Assembly (NCBI GenBank): GCA_963693365.1
Contig: CAVNZM010000010.1
Span: 1,798,001-1,862,000, forward strand
Reading direction: 5' to 3'
Length of the DNA: 64,000 nt
Source: Amoebidium appalachense
Taxonomy: Eukaryota > Ichthyosporea
Under the pieces are notes generated by a model. It ran no database searches. It was given only the letters and a program-made list of their open reading frames with translations, and was not told where the DNA came from. Position 1 is the stretch's first letter. Every line of letters begins with the position of its first letter. This document shows positions 42,929 to 54,510 of the stretch, one piece after another. Made by a program: the position numbers and the translations under genes.

Positions 42929-43990
42929 GGGTCTGTACGTGTTCACGAATGTGCCTAACGTTTTTTGTGTAAACTTACCAGAGCCCATATTATTTTTGCA
43001 ATGAATGAACTGAATGTAGTTCAGTATTTAGATTTATTGTTATTATTGCATGAATGTGGTTGAATGAGAAGCTCCTACCACCAGACTGGTTTTAGGACTT
43101 GAAGCCTTTTCGAAGCATAATATGCCGTGATCAAAGGCTAGTGTGCTGGTATGTTATTCATGTTAAAAAATTTAATGTGGTATAGATTGGCCTAAATGAC
43201 CTATGCATATGTCAAATGAGAGATACGACACACATACAGCTTCACACATGCACACACACGCACGCACATACACACACACACACACACACACTCACACACA
43301 CACTCACACACATGCACGCGGCACATGCACATGCACACCCACACGCACACGCACACCTACACACACACACACCTGCACATACACGTGCACACATACACGC
43401 ACGCGTGATCACACACACGCACAGACACACACATGCGCACGGATACAAGCACATGCACGTATGAACACAAACAAACCACTGAGTGATGTGTAACACAGAT
43501 GTGAACGTTTGCAAGTGTGTGCAAGAGAAATACTAATAAGATTAATACATGTTGCATGTTTTTGACCCAATGTGTTTGTGTGTGTGTGAGGAGGAGGGGG
43601 GGGGAGAAAGGACAAGCACATGCAAAATCGCACATCTGTACGCTGCTCTCACAAGTCTTTCACACCCTTACTCGGTTGTACACATGTACACTCTCACATA
43701 CGTGTACCGACAGTTTGCACACACAACTGTGCAATGCAGATATGCAGGCACACACGTACATGCTCACACACGGATAGGCATGTGCAGATGTACACACACA
43801 CACGTACACACACACACACAATTGGCACACGCACACGCACACACACACACACGCACACACAAGAGTTAAAAAACAAATGGAACACAGCAGTCTGCGGAGA
43901 TTGCATGCGCAAAAAGTCTAATATCACCGTTGAACACATACCCACACAAACACACACACAAAGAACGCAAAACACGCATTCAAGCGGACA
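42789..43990. repeat. Poly-G/poly-T and CA-rich DNA after SLC12
   Basis: Poly-G at 42832-42870, a T tract at 42887-42907 and poly-G at 42908-42931 lie just past the stop codon and may be in the 3' UTR. 42940-43210 is ordinary sequence. 43240-43460 and 43770-43862 are CA-rich. I see no gene. Confidence 0.7.
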
Positions 43991-43992
43991 CG

Positions 43993-44081
43993 AACCATGT
44001 CTACCCCCTCTCAAAGGAAAAAAAAATGGGGGGGGGGGGGGGGGGGGAACTTTGTACACACACCCGATCGCGAGGAGCGCT

Positions 44082-44134
<53 letters not shown>

Positions 44135-44193
44135 TGAAGAGATTGAAAACAGAAACCATGTCTACCCCCTCTCAAAGAAAAAAAAAAAGGGGG

Positions 44194-44238
<45 letters not shown>

Positions 44239-44280
44239 GAGAGGGAACTTTGTACGCACACCCGATCGCGAGGAGCGCGC

Positions 44281-44320
<40 letters not shown>

Positions 44321-44378
44321 TGAAGAGATTGAAAACAGAAACCATGTCTACCCCCTCTCAAAGAAAAAAAAAAGGGGG

Positions 44379-44412
<34 letters not shown>

Positions 44413-44467
44413 GGGGGGGGGGGGGGGGGAGAACTTTGTACGCACACCCGATCGCGAGGAGCGCGCT

Positions 44468-44507
<40 letters not shown>

Positions 44508-44520
44508 TGAAGAGATTGAA
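43993..44520 (+). repeat. Three-copy minisatellite with long G runs
   Basis: Each unit is about 160-190 bp. It consists of AACCATGTCTACCCCCTCTC (starts at 43993, 44154 and 44340), an A run, a long G run, ACTTTGTAC, CCGATCGCGAGGAGCGC, a second long G run, then GAAGAGATTGAAAACAGA. Unit length varies mostly in the G runs. The array ends with a partial unit near 44525. Confidence 0.88.
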
Positions 44521-44529
44521 AACAGAATT

Positions 44530-45925
44530 CGATTCGGTCAACCCCGTAATTTCCACGAGATCGAGACGACATCAACTGACATCAACTATGTGACATGAGT
44601 CAGTTTGTGCTCTAATGTGAAGATGAAGTTGATAGGAATCAGCCAAATAAAAGTTGCACGAGATTAGAATATACACTTATGCTTCGTCTTATGCCAAAAA
44701 AAGATGAATTTTATTCTAATAACGATACCTTCTATATGGTGTATCTACAAAGGGTGCTTGCCGGCTTGACAAGTCAATAACGACATCGACTGATGCTGTC
44801 AATGCAATCTTCTGATTGGACCATTCTGAAAATGGCTCCAAACTACCAAACATGATTGGCCGGCTCAGTCGACATTCGATGGCAACTCCAAGATTTTCTC
44901 AAAACCTCGAAAGTCACTTCAGAAACAGATGTAAAAGTATACGAAATAATGATATTTTCCCCAAACCATCTTAGTAGCGTATGTAGGTAAGACATATGCC
45001 TGTCAACGTATACAATTTATTTGGGGCTTTTATATTGATTTTGAGCCGCAAGAGAGTTGTTCAGGCCTCGGTCCTCAAGAGGTTAAGGCAACATACACAT
45101 TCCGGTTGCTCTCATCGTATTTTGGATCAATAGATGTTTTCCTCCAAACCGCTCTCTAAAGCGAACACAACGTACAAACCAAACGTCCTCTATTCGGTCC
45201 ATAAAACCTTAACCCCCCCCCCCCCCCCCCCCCCCCCCGATATTTATCCTTTTATTGTGCCTTCAAGCATAACAGCAAGGGCAAGAATATTTATCACAAG
45301 GATAACAAGACATACATAATTCGTACAGCTTTGCGCGACAAAGGATGCCCGCCGTCCCCCCGTCCCCCCCATACAGGATGCCCCCTGGCCCCCTTTACCC
45401 CTCCCTTCCCCCCCTCCCCCCTCCCCCCAGCTCCTCCTCCCCCCCCCCCCCCCCCCCCCACCATCCTCCCCCGCACCTTCCTCCCCCCCCCCCCTCCCCC
45501 CCCCCCCCCCCCCCCCGCGCCGGAAAAAAAATAAAAAATCAACAAACACGTTCGTCCTGTGTGCATACCACCCTTTCACCCCCGAGCCACCATATACTCT
45601 CATAGTCGACCTCACTCCACCAGTCTGCATACTCATCTCCACCTTCCAACTTTCCCCCCTCAAAGAAAGACAGAAAAAAAATGAAAAGGAAACAAAAAGA
45701 AAAAGAAAAAGAAAGGGGGCCCAAAAAAAAAAAGCTTTATTCGTCTCCAACCACCTTCCAACTCTTCACCCTCAAAAAAAAAAGAAGAAGAAGGAGAAGA
45801 AGAAGAGAAAGAGATAAAGAAGAAAAGAAAAAGAAAAAGGGTAAAAAATTCTTTATCCTCATCTCCACCTTCCAACTCTTCCCCCTCCAAGAAAAAGAAA
45901 AAGGAAAAAAAAAAGGTGTGTGTGT

Positions 45926-45980
<55 letters not shown>

Positions 45981-46077
45981 GAAACGAAAAAGAAAACACT
46001 TGAAAAGAATAAAATAAAAAATTCCCCGGGATGGTCCTTTATCATACCACCAGGTCTCCACCTTCGACCCCCATATC
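44530..46077. other. Intergenic with decayed copies of the MGNDC gene tail
   Basis: 44530-45200 is ordinary DNA without a gene. Poly-C and C/T tracts follow at 45212-45236 and 45350-45516. On the minus strand, at about 45570-45665, 45738-45777 and 45850-45895, lie degenerate copies of the 3' end of the gene that stops at 46078. They read as variants of LEGGDE and, in the longest copy, WWSEVDY. They are separated by purine-rich A/G tracts, and a (GT)n plus poly-G run lies at 45916-45979. Confidence 0.65.
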
Positions 46078-46602
46078 TTAATAGTCGACCTCACTCCACG
46101 AGTCTGTATCCTCATCTCCCCCCTCCACCTCATAACCTCCTCCCATAGGCATGTTACCTCCCATCCGTCCAAACTGACCCCCACCAACCATGATGTTTCC
46201 TGCCTGCTTCTTCAGTTCACTTTTCAGTTTTTTATTTTCCTTCTCAAGCTGTTCCGCATAACATACAACCGCCGCACTCATAACCTTTGACCTCTTCCGG
46301 AGCTCCCCAGCATGCGGATAGAAACTCATTTCATTCTCGTGTTTTCTTTTCATCCGGCTTAAAGCCACATACACCACTGCAAACACCAAAAAGACGAGAA
46401 AAAAAGCGAAAATCACAGGCACGGCTGCGAGTGCAAACGTAATCACTTTGTTCAAACACTCATCGTTTCCCTCACGATGACCGACCCTAACACCTGCCTC
46501 GTATGACTGTTGGGCTATTTTGGAGGCCCTGTTGTTGCATTCGGCAACCTTTGCGTGGTACTCGTCGACCGTGGCGCGGCATGCCCTGCAATCGTTGCCC
46601 AT
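46078..46602 (-). CDS. MGNDC-family small membrane protein, long form (novel)
   Basis: A 174-residue protein of no family I recognise. It starts MGNDCRAC: Gly2 could be N-myristoylated and Cys5/Cys8 could be acylated or bind metal (inference). A helical Cys-containing segment follows (15-50), then one strong membrane span at about 53-81, a Met-Lys-Arg-Lys stop-transfer, a Lys/Glu coiled coil at 115-133, a Gly/Met-rich stretch at 138-156 and an acidic tail ending DSWSEVDY. The basic flank after the span predicts a cytosolic C terminus. AAAATGGGC is a good start context. Residues 30-80 align with the short paralogue at 47704-48036 (AQQSYEAGVRVG versus AQQSFEAGARIG), which points away on the other strand. 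The coding stretch is uninterrupted. Confidence 0.7.
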   Translation of the reverse strand: MGNDCRACRATVDEYHAKVAECNNRASKIAQQSYEAGVRVGHREGNDECLNKVITFALAAVPVIFAFFLVFLVFAVVYVALSRMKRKHENEMSFYPHAGELRKRSKVMSAAVVCYAEQLEKENKKLKSELKKQAGNIMVGGGQFGRMGGNMPMGGGYEVEGGDEDTDSWSEVDY

Positions 46603-46628
46603 TTTCGAATTTACGTGCAGAAGGCAAC

Positions 46629-46659
<31 letters not shown>

Positions 46660-46884
46660 GTTTCGTTTTCTTTTGGTATTTCAGTGTTTTTATGTACTTA
46701 AGAATATTCTCTTCTTTTTATTGGTTTTGTTATTGTTGTATTTATTCTTTTTTTTCTTCTTATTGGGTGGATGGGGTGGAAAAAAAGGGATTTGAGTTTA
46801 TGGTCCTGGGCTGTATGATGAAGTAAAAGCAATATTTGAAAGCCTTGATTGGAGTACAGTAGCAATTGATTCCCATGGCCAGTG

Positions 46885-46893
46885 CTTTTTATA
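46885..46893 (-). promoter_or_regulatory. TATA box candidate for the long MGNDC gene
   Basis: TATAAAAAG on the minus strand lies about 283 bp upstream of the ATG at 46602. The T/A-rich tracts between them could be leader sequence. Confidence 0.4.
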
Positions 46894-47488
46894 GTTTGCA
46901 ATGACCCATCAACCGGCCGGGGCAAACCCAGTTTATTCTATTTTTTCTTTTTTTTTGCCACGACGATTTGGACAAGATCACAGTGCTTGGAACATAAGGC
47001 ATTCACATATACTTTTCTTTTTTTTAAAAAAAAGGAAAACAAAAACAAAAAAAAAAAAGGTTCTCTACAGTCAAAAAGTAAGTCTGTATTTCTGAAGTCA
47101 CCAGCGACACAGACAGAGTCTACACGAGTCACTTATCCTTCCATATACTAAAGTGTTTATCACTGACGCAAAGTATGACGTGTTGATATGAACATGATGA
47201 CTCATTTTCCAAGCCAACACGAACAGCATGCATAGCCCAACACGAACCATTTAATACAGAGTGGTGAGAACTATCGTGGTTTGCACCTTTCAATTATCCG
47301 TTCATTTTTTTCTCGGCATATATAGTAGGGGGACTTCTCTAAAAGTATGATGCTTACATTGTTGGACTCTGTTGGAATTTAGTTTTGTGCTTTGCCTGTG
47401 TGTGCAATGAGCTAGTTGGATTCAGATGTTTTTTTCCGATCCTCAAAAGGTGAATTTGATGTTTGACTATTAGAGACGATGCACACCA

Positions 47489-47523
<35 letters not shown>

Positions 47524-47703
47524 CCACCACAACCTGAGAAAGACCCAAAACTTAACTTTACTAACACATCATCCATGAGTCCTAGCAGTCTCCATCCGAA
47601 ACATTCACGTGATACTTATAGCTAAAAAAACATAAGCAAACACAAAACACACGTTTTTTTTTTCTTCTTTTTTTCATTTTTTTGTAACCAACACACAGTG
47701 AAA

Positions 47704-48036
47704 ATGGGCAACGATTGCAGTGCGTGCCACGCAAGGGCTGCAGCACAAGCACAACAATCATTCGAAGCAGGTGCACGTATTGGCCAGCATGCAGGGCACG
47801 CCGAGTGTTGGAACACAGCTCTCACATTCGCAATAGTGCTCATTCCTTTGGTTTACGCTCTTGTGTTTGTCTCTTTGGGGTTTGCAGCGTACGTGTACGT
47901 GACTGTGACATGGAAACATGAGGAAAAGAGGATGATCTATACGGGGACTGGGGTGCACAAGGCGTTGAAAAGGTGTGTGAGACGCGGCATGGGTGGTCCT
48001 CTGATACGCCGGGTGGAATCTAGCGGAGGAGAATAG
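47704..48036 (+). CDS. MGNDC-family small membrane protein, short form (novel)
   Basis: A 110-residue paralogue of the gene at 46078-46602, transcribed divergently from it. It opens MGNDCSACHARAAAQAQQSF and keeps the N-terminal Cys pair and the conserved AQQSFEAGARIG and AECWN blocks. A single membrane span (about 40-69) and a Lys/Arg-rich C-terminal region follow. The ATG at 47704 sits in AAAATGGGC, the same start context as the paralogue. The coiled coil and acidic tail of the long form are missing. Just past the stop, another frame (about 48030-48240) has plausible coding composition and could be a tail cut off by a frameshift. A TATATA lies at about 47317, far upstream. Function unknown. 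Confidence 0.65.
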   Translation: MGNDCSACHARAAAQAQQSFEAGARIGQHAGHAECWNTALTFAIVLIPLVYALVFVSLGFAAYVYVTVTWKHEEKRMIYTGTGVHKALKRCVRRGMGGPLIRRVESSGGE

Positions 48037-48604
48037 AGAGTGACGGGGAAAACTGGGCCGAAAATTTGAAAAATGAGGTGAAAGACGATACGAGGGGAAT
48101 TTCACCTGGATGGGATACCCCTGGGAGGGGGATAGTAAATCAGCTGGAAGGCGGTGATCGGTTCGAGAAACTGGGACGAAGATGGTCTGTTATGCCGACT
48201 TCAAATGACTCTTATGGTCTTCCTTCTTCTTTCTCTCTTTCTTTTTTCTAAAGGTAGGTTAACGCTTTTGTTTTATCGGTTAAAGACTTTTATGTTCAGG
48301 ATAATTTGAAGTTCGTTCACAGAGGAGCCCGTAAGAGTGGGGAAAGGGGAGGGAGGGGGTGGTGGGGGGGGGGGGGGGGGGGGGGGGGGAGGTATTGTGA
48401 TCGTTTAGAGCTTAGTGTTCGTTTAAGTGGTGGCTGTTTTTTGAGTTTCGGTCATGCAGCCATAATGCACTATGCATCATATTTCTTTCTAGGAGGGTCA
48501 ATAAAATTGCTTCCGGGTTACTATTCAATTACCTAAGGTACCTATTATTGTAATGTTTTTTTTTTTTTTTTTTTTTTTTTTTGGTGGTGGTGGTGGTGGT
48601 GGGG

Positions 48605-48642
<38 letters not shown>

Positions 48643-48677
48643 GGGGAGGGAGGAGGAGGAGGAGGAGGTGAGGGTGG

Positions 48678-48712
<35 letters not shown>

Positions 48713-48992
48713 GGAAAGAAAAAGCGTGTGTGTCTGGATGTGTGCTTTTTTTTTTTTTTTTTTTTTTGTGGACGGGGGGAATGGGGGGAGGGGGGGAGGG
48801 GGGGGGGGATCAGTCAAAAAGGATGTTATGGGCCCACTATGTTGCTTGCTCCAACGAATGTTTTGAACCCTGAAGCAAAATTCCATCCCAAATATCTTGA
48901 ATGTATCCGGGGAAGTGATTTGCTGTCATGTCTTGGTAGGGCCGGGCCCCACCCATTCATGTTCCTGCCTATTATTAATCAGTCTTCCTCTT

Positions 48993-49061
<69 letters not shown>

Positions 49062-49149
49062 GCGTGTGTGCGTGTGTGCGTGCGTGCGTGCGTACGTGCA
49101 TGATGCATGCGTAGGTGCATGCGTGCGTGCGTGAAGATGTGAGTGCCCG

Positions 49150-49181
<32 letters not shown>

Positions 49182-49261
49182 TTTTTTTTGTGTGTGTGTG
49201 TGTGTGTGCGCGCGCGCGCGAGCGTGTGTGTATATGTGTGTGTGTGCCAGCGTGTGCCGTG

Positions 49262-49292
<31 letters not shown>

Positions 49293-49708
49293 TGTGTGTG
49301 TGTGCCTGTGTTTTTTTTGGGGGGGGTAGGGGAGAAGAGTGACGGGGGATGGAAGGGGGGAAGGGTTAGGTAAGTGAGTGAGGGAGACGGACTGCCGGGG
49401 GGGGGGGGGGGGAGGGGGGGAGGGGGGGGGGGGGAGGGATAGGGGGGGGGGGGGTTGTCCTGAGGTGCGCTAGTGCATTTGTATGTACCTTTGCAGCATG
49501 CGCGTGCGGTGCGTCTGGGTGTGTCTGCATGTGTGCCTGCATATCTACATGGTTTGTGTGCCTGTATATGGTTGCCTGCTAGTAGGTGGGTGTATGAGTG
49601 TGGGAGGAATACTTTGGGTGCCATTGCCGTGTGGTAAAGTCAGACACGAATTGTGCTCTTGTATACATGTATCCCGCACCCCCCTCCCCCTCCCCCTCTC
49701 TATCCCCT

Positions 49709-49741
<33 letters not shown>

Positions 49742-50743
49742 ATCTGCCCGTCTGCCCCACCTCCTCTTCCCCCCTACCCCTCCACAACACACATACATGA
49801 TATGCAAATTACTCGAAAAACTCTAAATGCAGTTCATTCGAATAGCAACGGTAAAATTTTCTGCGGCTTCGCAAAGGCTCACAATATTGCAAGTCGTTAT
49901 CGATAATCATTTGCATCTTTCTGGGCGATTTTATCCGGGCTCTTTGTTCCTTCTCTTGATTTTTCATTCCCCCAGATTGGTTTTTGTTTCTTTTTTCGGT
50001 TTTTTGTTCGGTGGGTGGTTGGGGTGGGGAAGGGGGGGGGGGGGGGGGGGGATTACGAGAAGAGATCTGATTAAAAGTTTTCCTTTGCATTCTTCTCTTT
50101 TTTCCCTTCCTTTTCTAAGATTCGTTTTTTTCCCCCGAAGTTGTTCGTTTTCTTTCTTTTTTTGGTGTACGTAAGCTTTTGGAAGGGCTGGGGCGGGTCG
50201 AGAGGGTGTGTGTTTGTGTGTGTGTGTGTGTGCGGTGCATTGTGGGGGAGGGAGGAGGGAGGGGGAATGGCGAGAAGAAAGCTAGCGTGACTCCAGTCTA
50301 GAGTAGGAAGGGGAGAGACGGGAGGGGAGTTGGGAGTGGAATCCCGATGGAAAGGAGGCTGGGGGTGGTATAGGAGGAGATTAGTGTGTCCATTTCTATG
50401 CAATCCTCCCCCCCCCCCCCCCCCCCCTCTCCCCCCCCCCCCCCCCCACACACACACACCTCCCCCTTCCCCTTGATGCCCACCCCATCATGAATTCTTA
50501 CGGTAAAAAACAATTCCACAAGCAAGTGTGGGATGGTTGGCTTATTGTTGGCGTGATTGTTTGTGTGTTTGGGAGGGGCAGGATCGGGGGGCAGGGGGGT
50601 TGAAGGGGGGAGGGAATGGGGAAAGCCTTAAGCCTCCTACATAGCCCTCCACATAGGAGGCCTTTGGGAAGCTTTGAGGGGACGGTGAAGGGGGGGAAGG
50701 GATGCAAAAAAGACCTATGGAGAACTTTTTTTTCTTTTCCCGG

Positions 50744-50777
<34 letters not shown>

Positions 50778-50799
50778 GAGTGCCCGCAATCCTCCTCCC

Positions 50800-50873
<74 letters not shown>

Positions 50874-51640
50874 CGGCCTTCCGCTCCCCTCTCTTTTTTC
50901 CGTTCTTAAGGAAACAACTCCTACATTATGCAATTAATTTTTGTATTTTATCCCGTGGAGGTACCCCTAGGGGCCCTCAGGGGGAACTACCGTCTTCCAC
51001 CCAGCACCGACAGTACTCTAGCTAGGGTGCTACGATGCTATTAGCTAAAACTAACACACATATAACAGTCCTAACTATATGTACACACTTTGCCCAGGGT
51101 ATCAACCCCAGCCACGCCGGTGGGTATACATTATGCAATTAATGCAAGAGAACTTGGGAAACCAGCGCTAAACCTTCTCCATTACACACGACACTGGAAA
51201 TGCCGTAGCATTAGAAGGAGGCTCACATAATGTAAGGCAAGCTGGATGTGGTTATGGATACTTTTGACTTTTTATTAAAAACGCTGAGAGTAGAAATCAC
51301 TGTTGAGGTGACTCGTACTGCATAAAGGAATAGAGTGCTAAGTTATCCAACATCAATGATCATATTCACTACATACGTAGTTAGGGGGGCTCGTTTCTAT
51401 GGTTCATTGTTAATTACATCTAATTAGAAGTGTGACAGATTACATAGTTCCGTTTTTCTTTTCTATTTAGCCTACTTTGTGAATGTTATGTGTTACTCGT
51501 CTGCACAGTGGCACCATTTAGATTCATATGTATATGGCAGTTGCTGGTATAATGATGTGGTCCTTCACTTACTAAAGTTTAAGTTACACGATATGCAGTT
51601 TTTACAGGGCATGTTACTGGAGAAACTATAGAGCACAAAA
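48037..51640. repeat. Homopolymer and (TG)n-rich intergenic region
   Basis: Poly-G at 48364-48388; T24 at 48558-48581 followed by G-rich DNA to 48713; T run at 48749-48767; (TG)n at 48993-49058 with a CG-containing end; T runs at 49150-49190; (GT)n at 49190-49305; G-rich 49400-49454; poly-C near 49710-49740; C runs at 50408-50446; poly-G 50745-50775 next to poly-C 50802-50869. 50900-51640 is ordinary AT-leaning DNA. No gene is recognisable. Confidence 0.75.
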
Positions 51641-51646
51641 ACCATG

Positions 51647-52357
51647 TTACTTCTTCGACTTGGGGCGCACACAAAGCCTCTGACCAGGCTGCAGATTCAT
51701 GCAGTCGACGTTCTTGTTGAGTCCCATAAACGCTTCCAGCGTGAGCCCGTGCTTCTGCGACAGCGTCCAGCAAGTGTCTCCAGAAGCGACTGTTTGGCGT
51801 TTTCCACACCTTTTCTTTGGTTGTTTCGTTGGGTTTGCTACAACGGCAGTGGTGGTGGGTGTAGGAGTAGGAAAGACGTCGGGAGTCGTAGTTGGGGTGG
51901 TGATGGTCGGTGGGGTTGTTGTGGTCACTGGGTCCGGAGCAGAACCGGAACAGGGGACAAACTCAAACGTGATACCGTCGATAATACCAGCGTCCGTGCT
52001 TCCAGCAAGAGCAATGAAGGCGGGCTTAGAGACGTCCAGGTGCGTTTTCTCGCATTCTGGACATCTGTCTTTGACCGGAAGAGTCACCGTGTTCCCGTTG
52101 TAGGAGACCTCTACGCAGACGTTTTGGCAAAGGGGGTCGAGGTTTGGGTTTCCTGTTGTCCACCACCCGGCCCCAACTGCAACGAGCATCTCAGTGGCGG
52201 CGTTTAGTTGTGTTCCACATGCGCCGTAGCCGCTCAGGTCGTAATACGTCATTTTCCCTTGTTGTTTCTGGTTGAAGGGGGGATGCGCCTGTGCCTGTGT
52301 GGCCAGGGAGAGTAGAAGGGAAAGGCACACAGCGAAAACTGGTTTGGAGAAGGCCAT
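51647..52357 (-). CDS. Secreted expansin-like (DPBB) protein with C-terminal LysM domain
   Basis: A 236-residue single-exon protein from the ATG at 52357; an in-frame ATG at 52381 would add eight residues ahead of the signal peptide, and the AAAATGGCC context favours the inner one. Signal peptide at 1-24 (VFAVCLSLLLSLATQAQA). Double-psi beta-barrel at about 35-135 with MTYYDLSGYGACG, VKDRCPEC and LDVS, the Asp/Cys pattern of RlpA/expansin-like fungal proteins. A Thr/Pro linker spans 142-182. LysM at about 187-231 has VASGDTCWTLSQKHGLTLEAF and LQPGQRLCV. LysM binds GlcNAc polymers such as chitin; the barrel suggests wall loosening or remodelling rather than hydrolysis. Cell-wall targeting is inferred. 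The layout parallels the other secreted proteins here, with a Thr-rich linker. Confidence 0.9.
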   Translation of the reverse strand: MAFSKPVFAVCLSLLLSLATQAQAHPPFNQKQQGKMTYYDLSGYGACGTQLNAATEMLVAVGAGWWTTGNPNLDPLCQNVCVEVSYNGNTVTLPVKDRCPECEKTHLDVSKPAFIALAGSTDAGIIDGITFEFVPCSGSAPDPVTTTTPPTITTPTTTPDVFPTPTPTTTAVVANPTKQPKKRCGKRQTVASGDTCWTLSQKHGLTLEAFMGLNKNVDCMNLQPGQRLCVRPKSKK

Positions 52358-52513
52358 TTTGAAGTCCGAAAGTTTGTGCATAGAGAAATGTTTTTTTTAT
52401 TTTTAGTTTAGAGTAAAAGATGGAAAAATTTAGAAGAAGAACGAATCGAAAAGGTGGTCAAGTGTGTATTTCGTGTGTGGGTTCGTCTCTGAGGGAGAAC
52501 AACGCCATGTTCC

Positions 52514-52521
52514 CTTTTATA
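52514..52521 (-). promoter_or_regulatory. TATA box of the expansin/LysM gene
   Basis: TATAAAAG on the minus strand lies 157 bp upstream of the preferred ATG, a spacing similar to that of the carbonic anhydrase gene. Confidence 0.6.
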
Positions 52522-53190
52522 TGTTTCGCCCCCATCCCGCGCGTGGGAAACGAGTCCCGGGACGCTATTATTTATATTTGCTGCGATTGGAGGAAAATAC
52601 TTGCTGCTAGCTGATTGGGGTATTATGCCCATTTCGTCTGACGTGGGTAAAGACATTGCATTGCTGCAGATAGCGACATACTGGCCGTTTCTCAACAAGC
52701 GCTCCTGCTACATACACAAAGCACAAATAATTCAGCATTTGGAAAACTAGGATTAGAATGAAATTATTTGTCTTATATTTACACGGAGGCCTGTGTACAG
52801 GTCCTCCTGATGCAGACTGCACACCAACCCAGCCGGCCGGCGGGCTAGCTCCCAGACTCGAGCTCTCGTCATCCTTTTGCCCCTCTCGAGCTGGAAGCAG
52901 ATGATTTGTCGTCGTTTCTGATTGGCCAGATGTCCCTTTGTCGCCATCAATATGGAAAAGATGGAGACTCCGAACATGTGTACACACACAAAAACACACG
53001 CACACACGCACACGCGCGGCACACACGTGCACAAATACAAGTGAACACACACACACATGTACACTCACACAAAAACACACACGTACACACGTATCAAAGC
53101 CTCCCATCCAACAACACGTACATACACACGCCGCTGCACATGTGTACATGCACACACGCACCGTGACACGCACGCACACACACACACGCT

Positions 53191-53222
<32 letters not shown>

Positions 53223-53398
53223 TGAGCACACAGACATACACACACGTGCACACACACACACACACACTTGTGTCGTGTACATGTAAACACCGACACCTAT
53301 GCGCATGCCCGCCAACCCATCTACCAGTGGGACCAACTTGAACAATTTGATGACAAATCATACGGACCCGGGTATGGCACGCACACACATACACACAT

Positions 53399-53441
<43 letters not shown>

Positions 53442-53586
53442 ACACGCACGCACGCACGCATACACGCACACAGGTACACAGACACACACACACACACAAC
53501 TTTCATAAAGAAACATGTGCACATCCGTCTAAGGAAACAGTCGACAAAAGTTGAAAGTTTCTGTTAACTTTGTTCGCTCTCTATTA
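52522..53586. repeat. Intergenic with CA-rich tract
   Basis: 52522-52975 is ordinary DNA. 52982-53270 and 53378-53500 are interrupted (CA)n. I see no gene on either strand. Confidence 0.7.
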
Positions 53587-53910
53587 GACCGATTTTGCAG
53601 GAAGCCGCGGCAATGTTCGTGGCATGCGCAATGTTTCAACATTGCCGCCGACATTGCCGTGGCCATGTTTGGTGTCGATTTTGCGGGATCCGGAAGCCGC
53701 GGCTCGCGGCAATGTTCGTGGCAATGTCAATCGGGCAAAGGGCCAGATCAGGCCCTCGGGTCCGCGGAGTCGCCAACATTGCCAAGAAGACCATCATTGC
53801 CGCGGCAAAGATTGACCCTAAACATTGCCGGGCTTCCTGCGGCAATGTTGACGATCCCCCCTGATCAAACATTGCCACGAACATTGCCGCGCCTTCCTGC
53901 AAAATCGGTC
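53587..53910. mobile_element. TA-flanked MITE, 324 bp (Tc1/mariner-like termini)
   Basis: Inverted ends GACCGATTTTGCAGGAAG are perfect for 18 bp. After a one-base difference (C versus G) they continue as CGCGGCAATGTTCGTGG on both sides. TA dinucleotides at 53585-53586 and 53911-53912 flank the element. A second, inner copy of the left end (GATTTTGCGGGATCCGGAAG) starts near 53678. The interior carries about ten copies of GGCAATGTT or its complement AACATTGCC. There is no transposase ORF. TA target duplication and inverted ends suggest a Tc1/mariner-type source, which is inference. Confidence 0.85.
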
Positions 53911-53912
53911 TA

Positions 53913-54453
53913 TTGCCATCCAGTGGCACATTTATTTGACGAATTTCTTTTTTTTTCTTTGTTCCTCTGGGAAACACAGCAATTAATAAAGTACACAGCT
54001 CTCTTTAGAAACAACGAAGATGCAAATCCTACCCGGTAACCGTTGAAAGAAAAACACATGCTACTCTAACAAACCAACCAAGCAAAAGCGACTTCACAGT
54101 TGGACAAGCGAAAATCCCGATACCAACCTCGTCATGAACATTAAATGTAACTTTTAGTCTGTATAAGCACGACTATAACTCGCTCACGATTACTGTAATC
54201 ATCCTACCCGATCACTGACACTCCAATATCGTTATGATACTCAGCTCACCAGATCAACGAGCCCATTTGTTAATAAATTGGTAAAGTCGCTATGAATCAC
54301 ATCATGAGCTGGAAAGTTAATCTTCTTTGCGGTGTTGGTGTAGCGAAAACTTATCGTCTTTGCACACATGTGCGAGAACTGCAACCATAGTGAACCAAAC
54401 TTTCGGTCGACTGCAAGCACTCTCACATGCCACTTTCAATGATATTATCCCCC

Positions 54454-54510
<57 letters not shown>

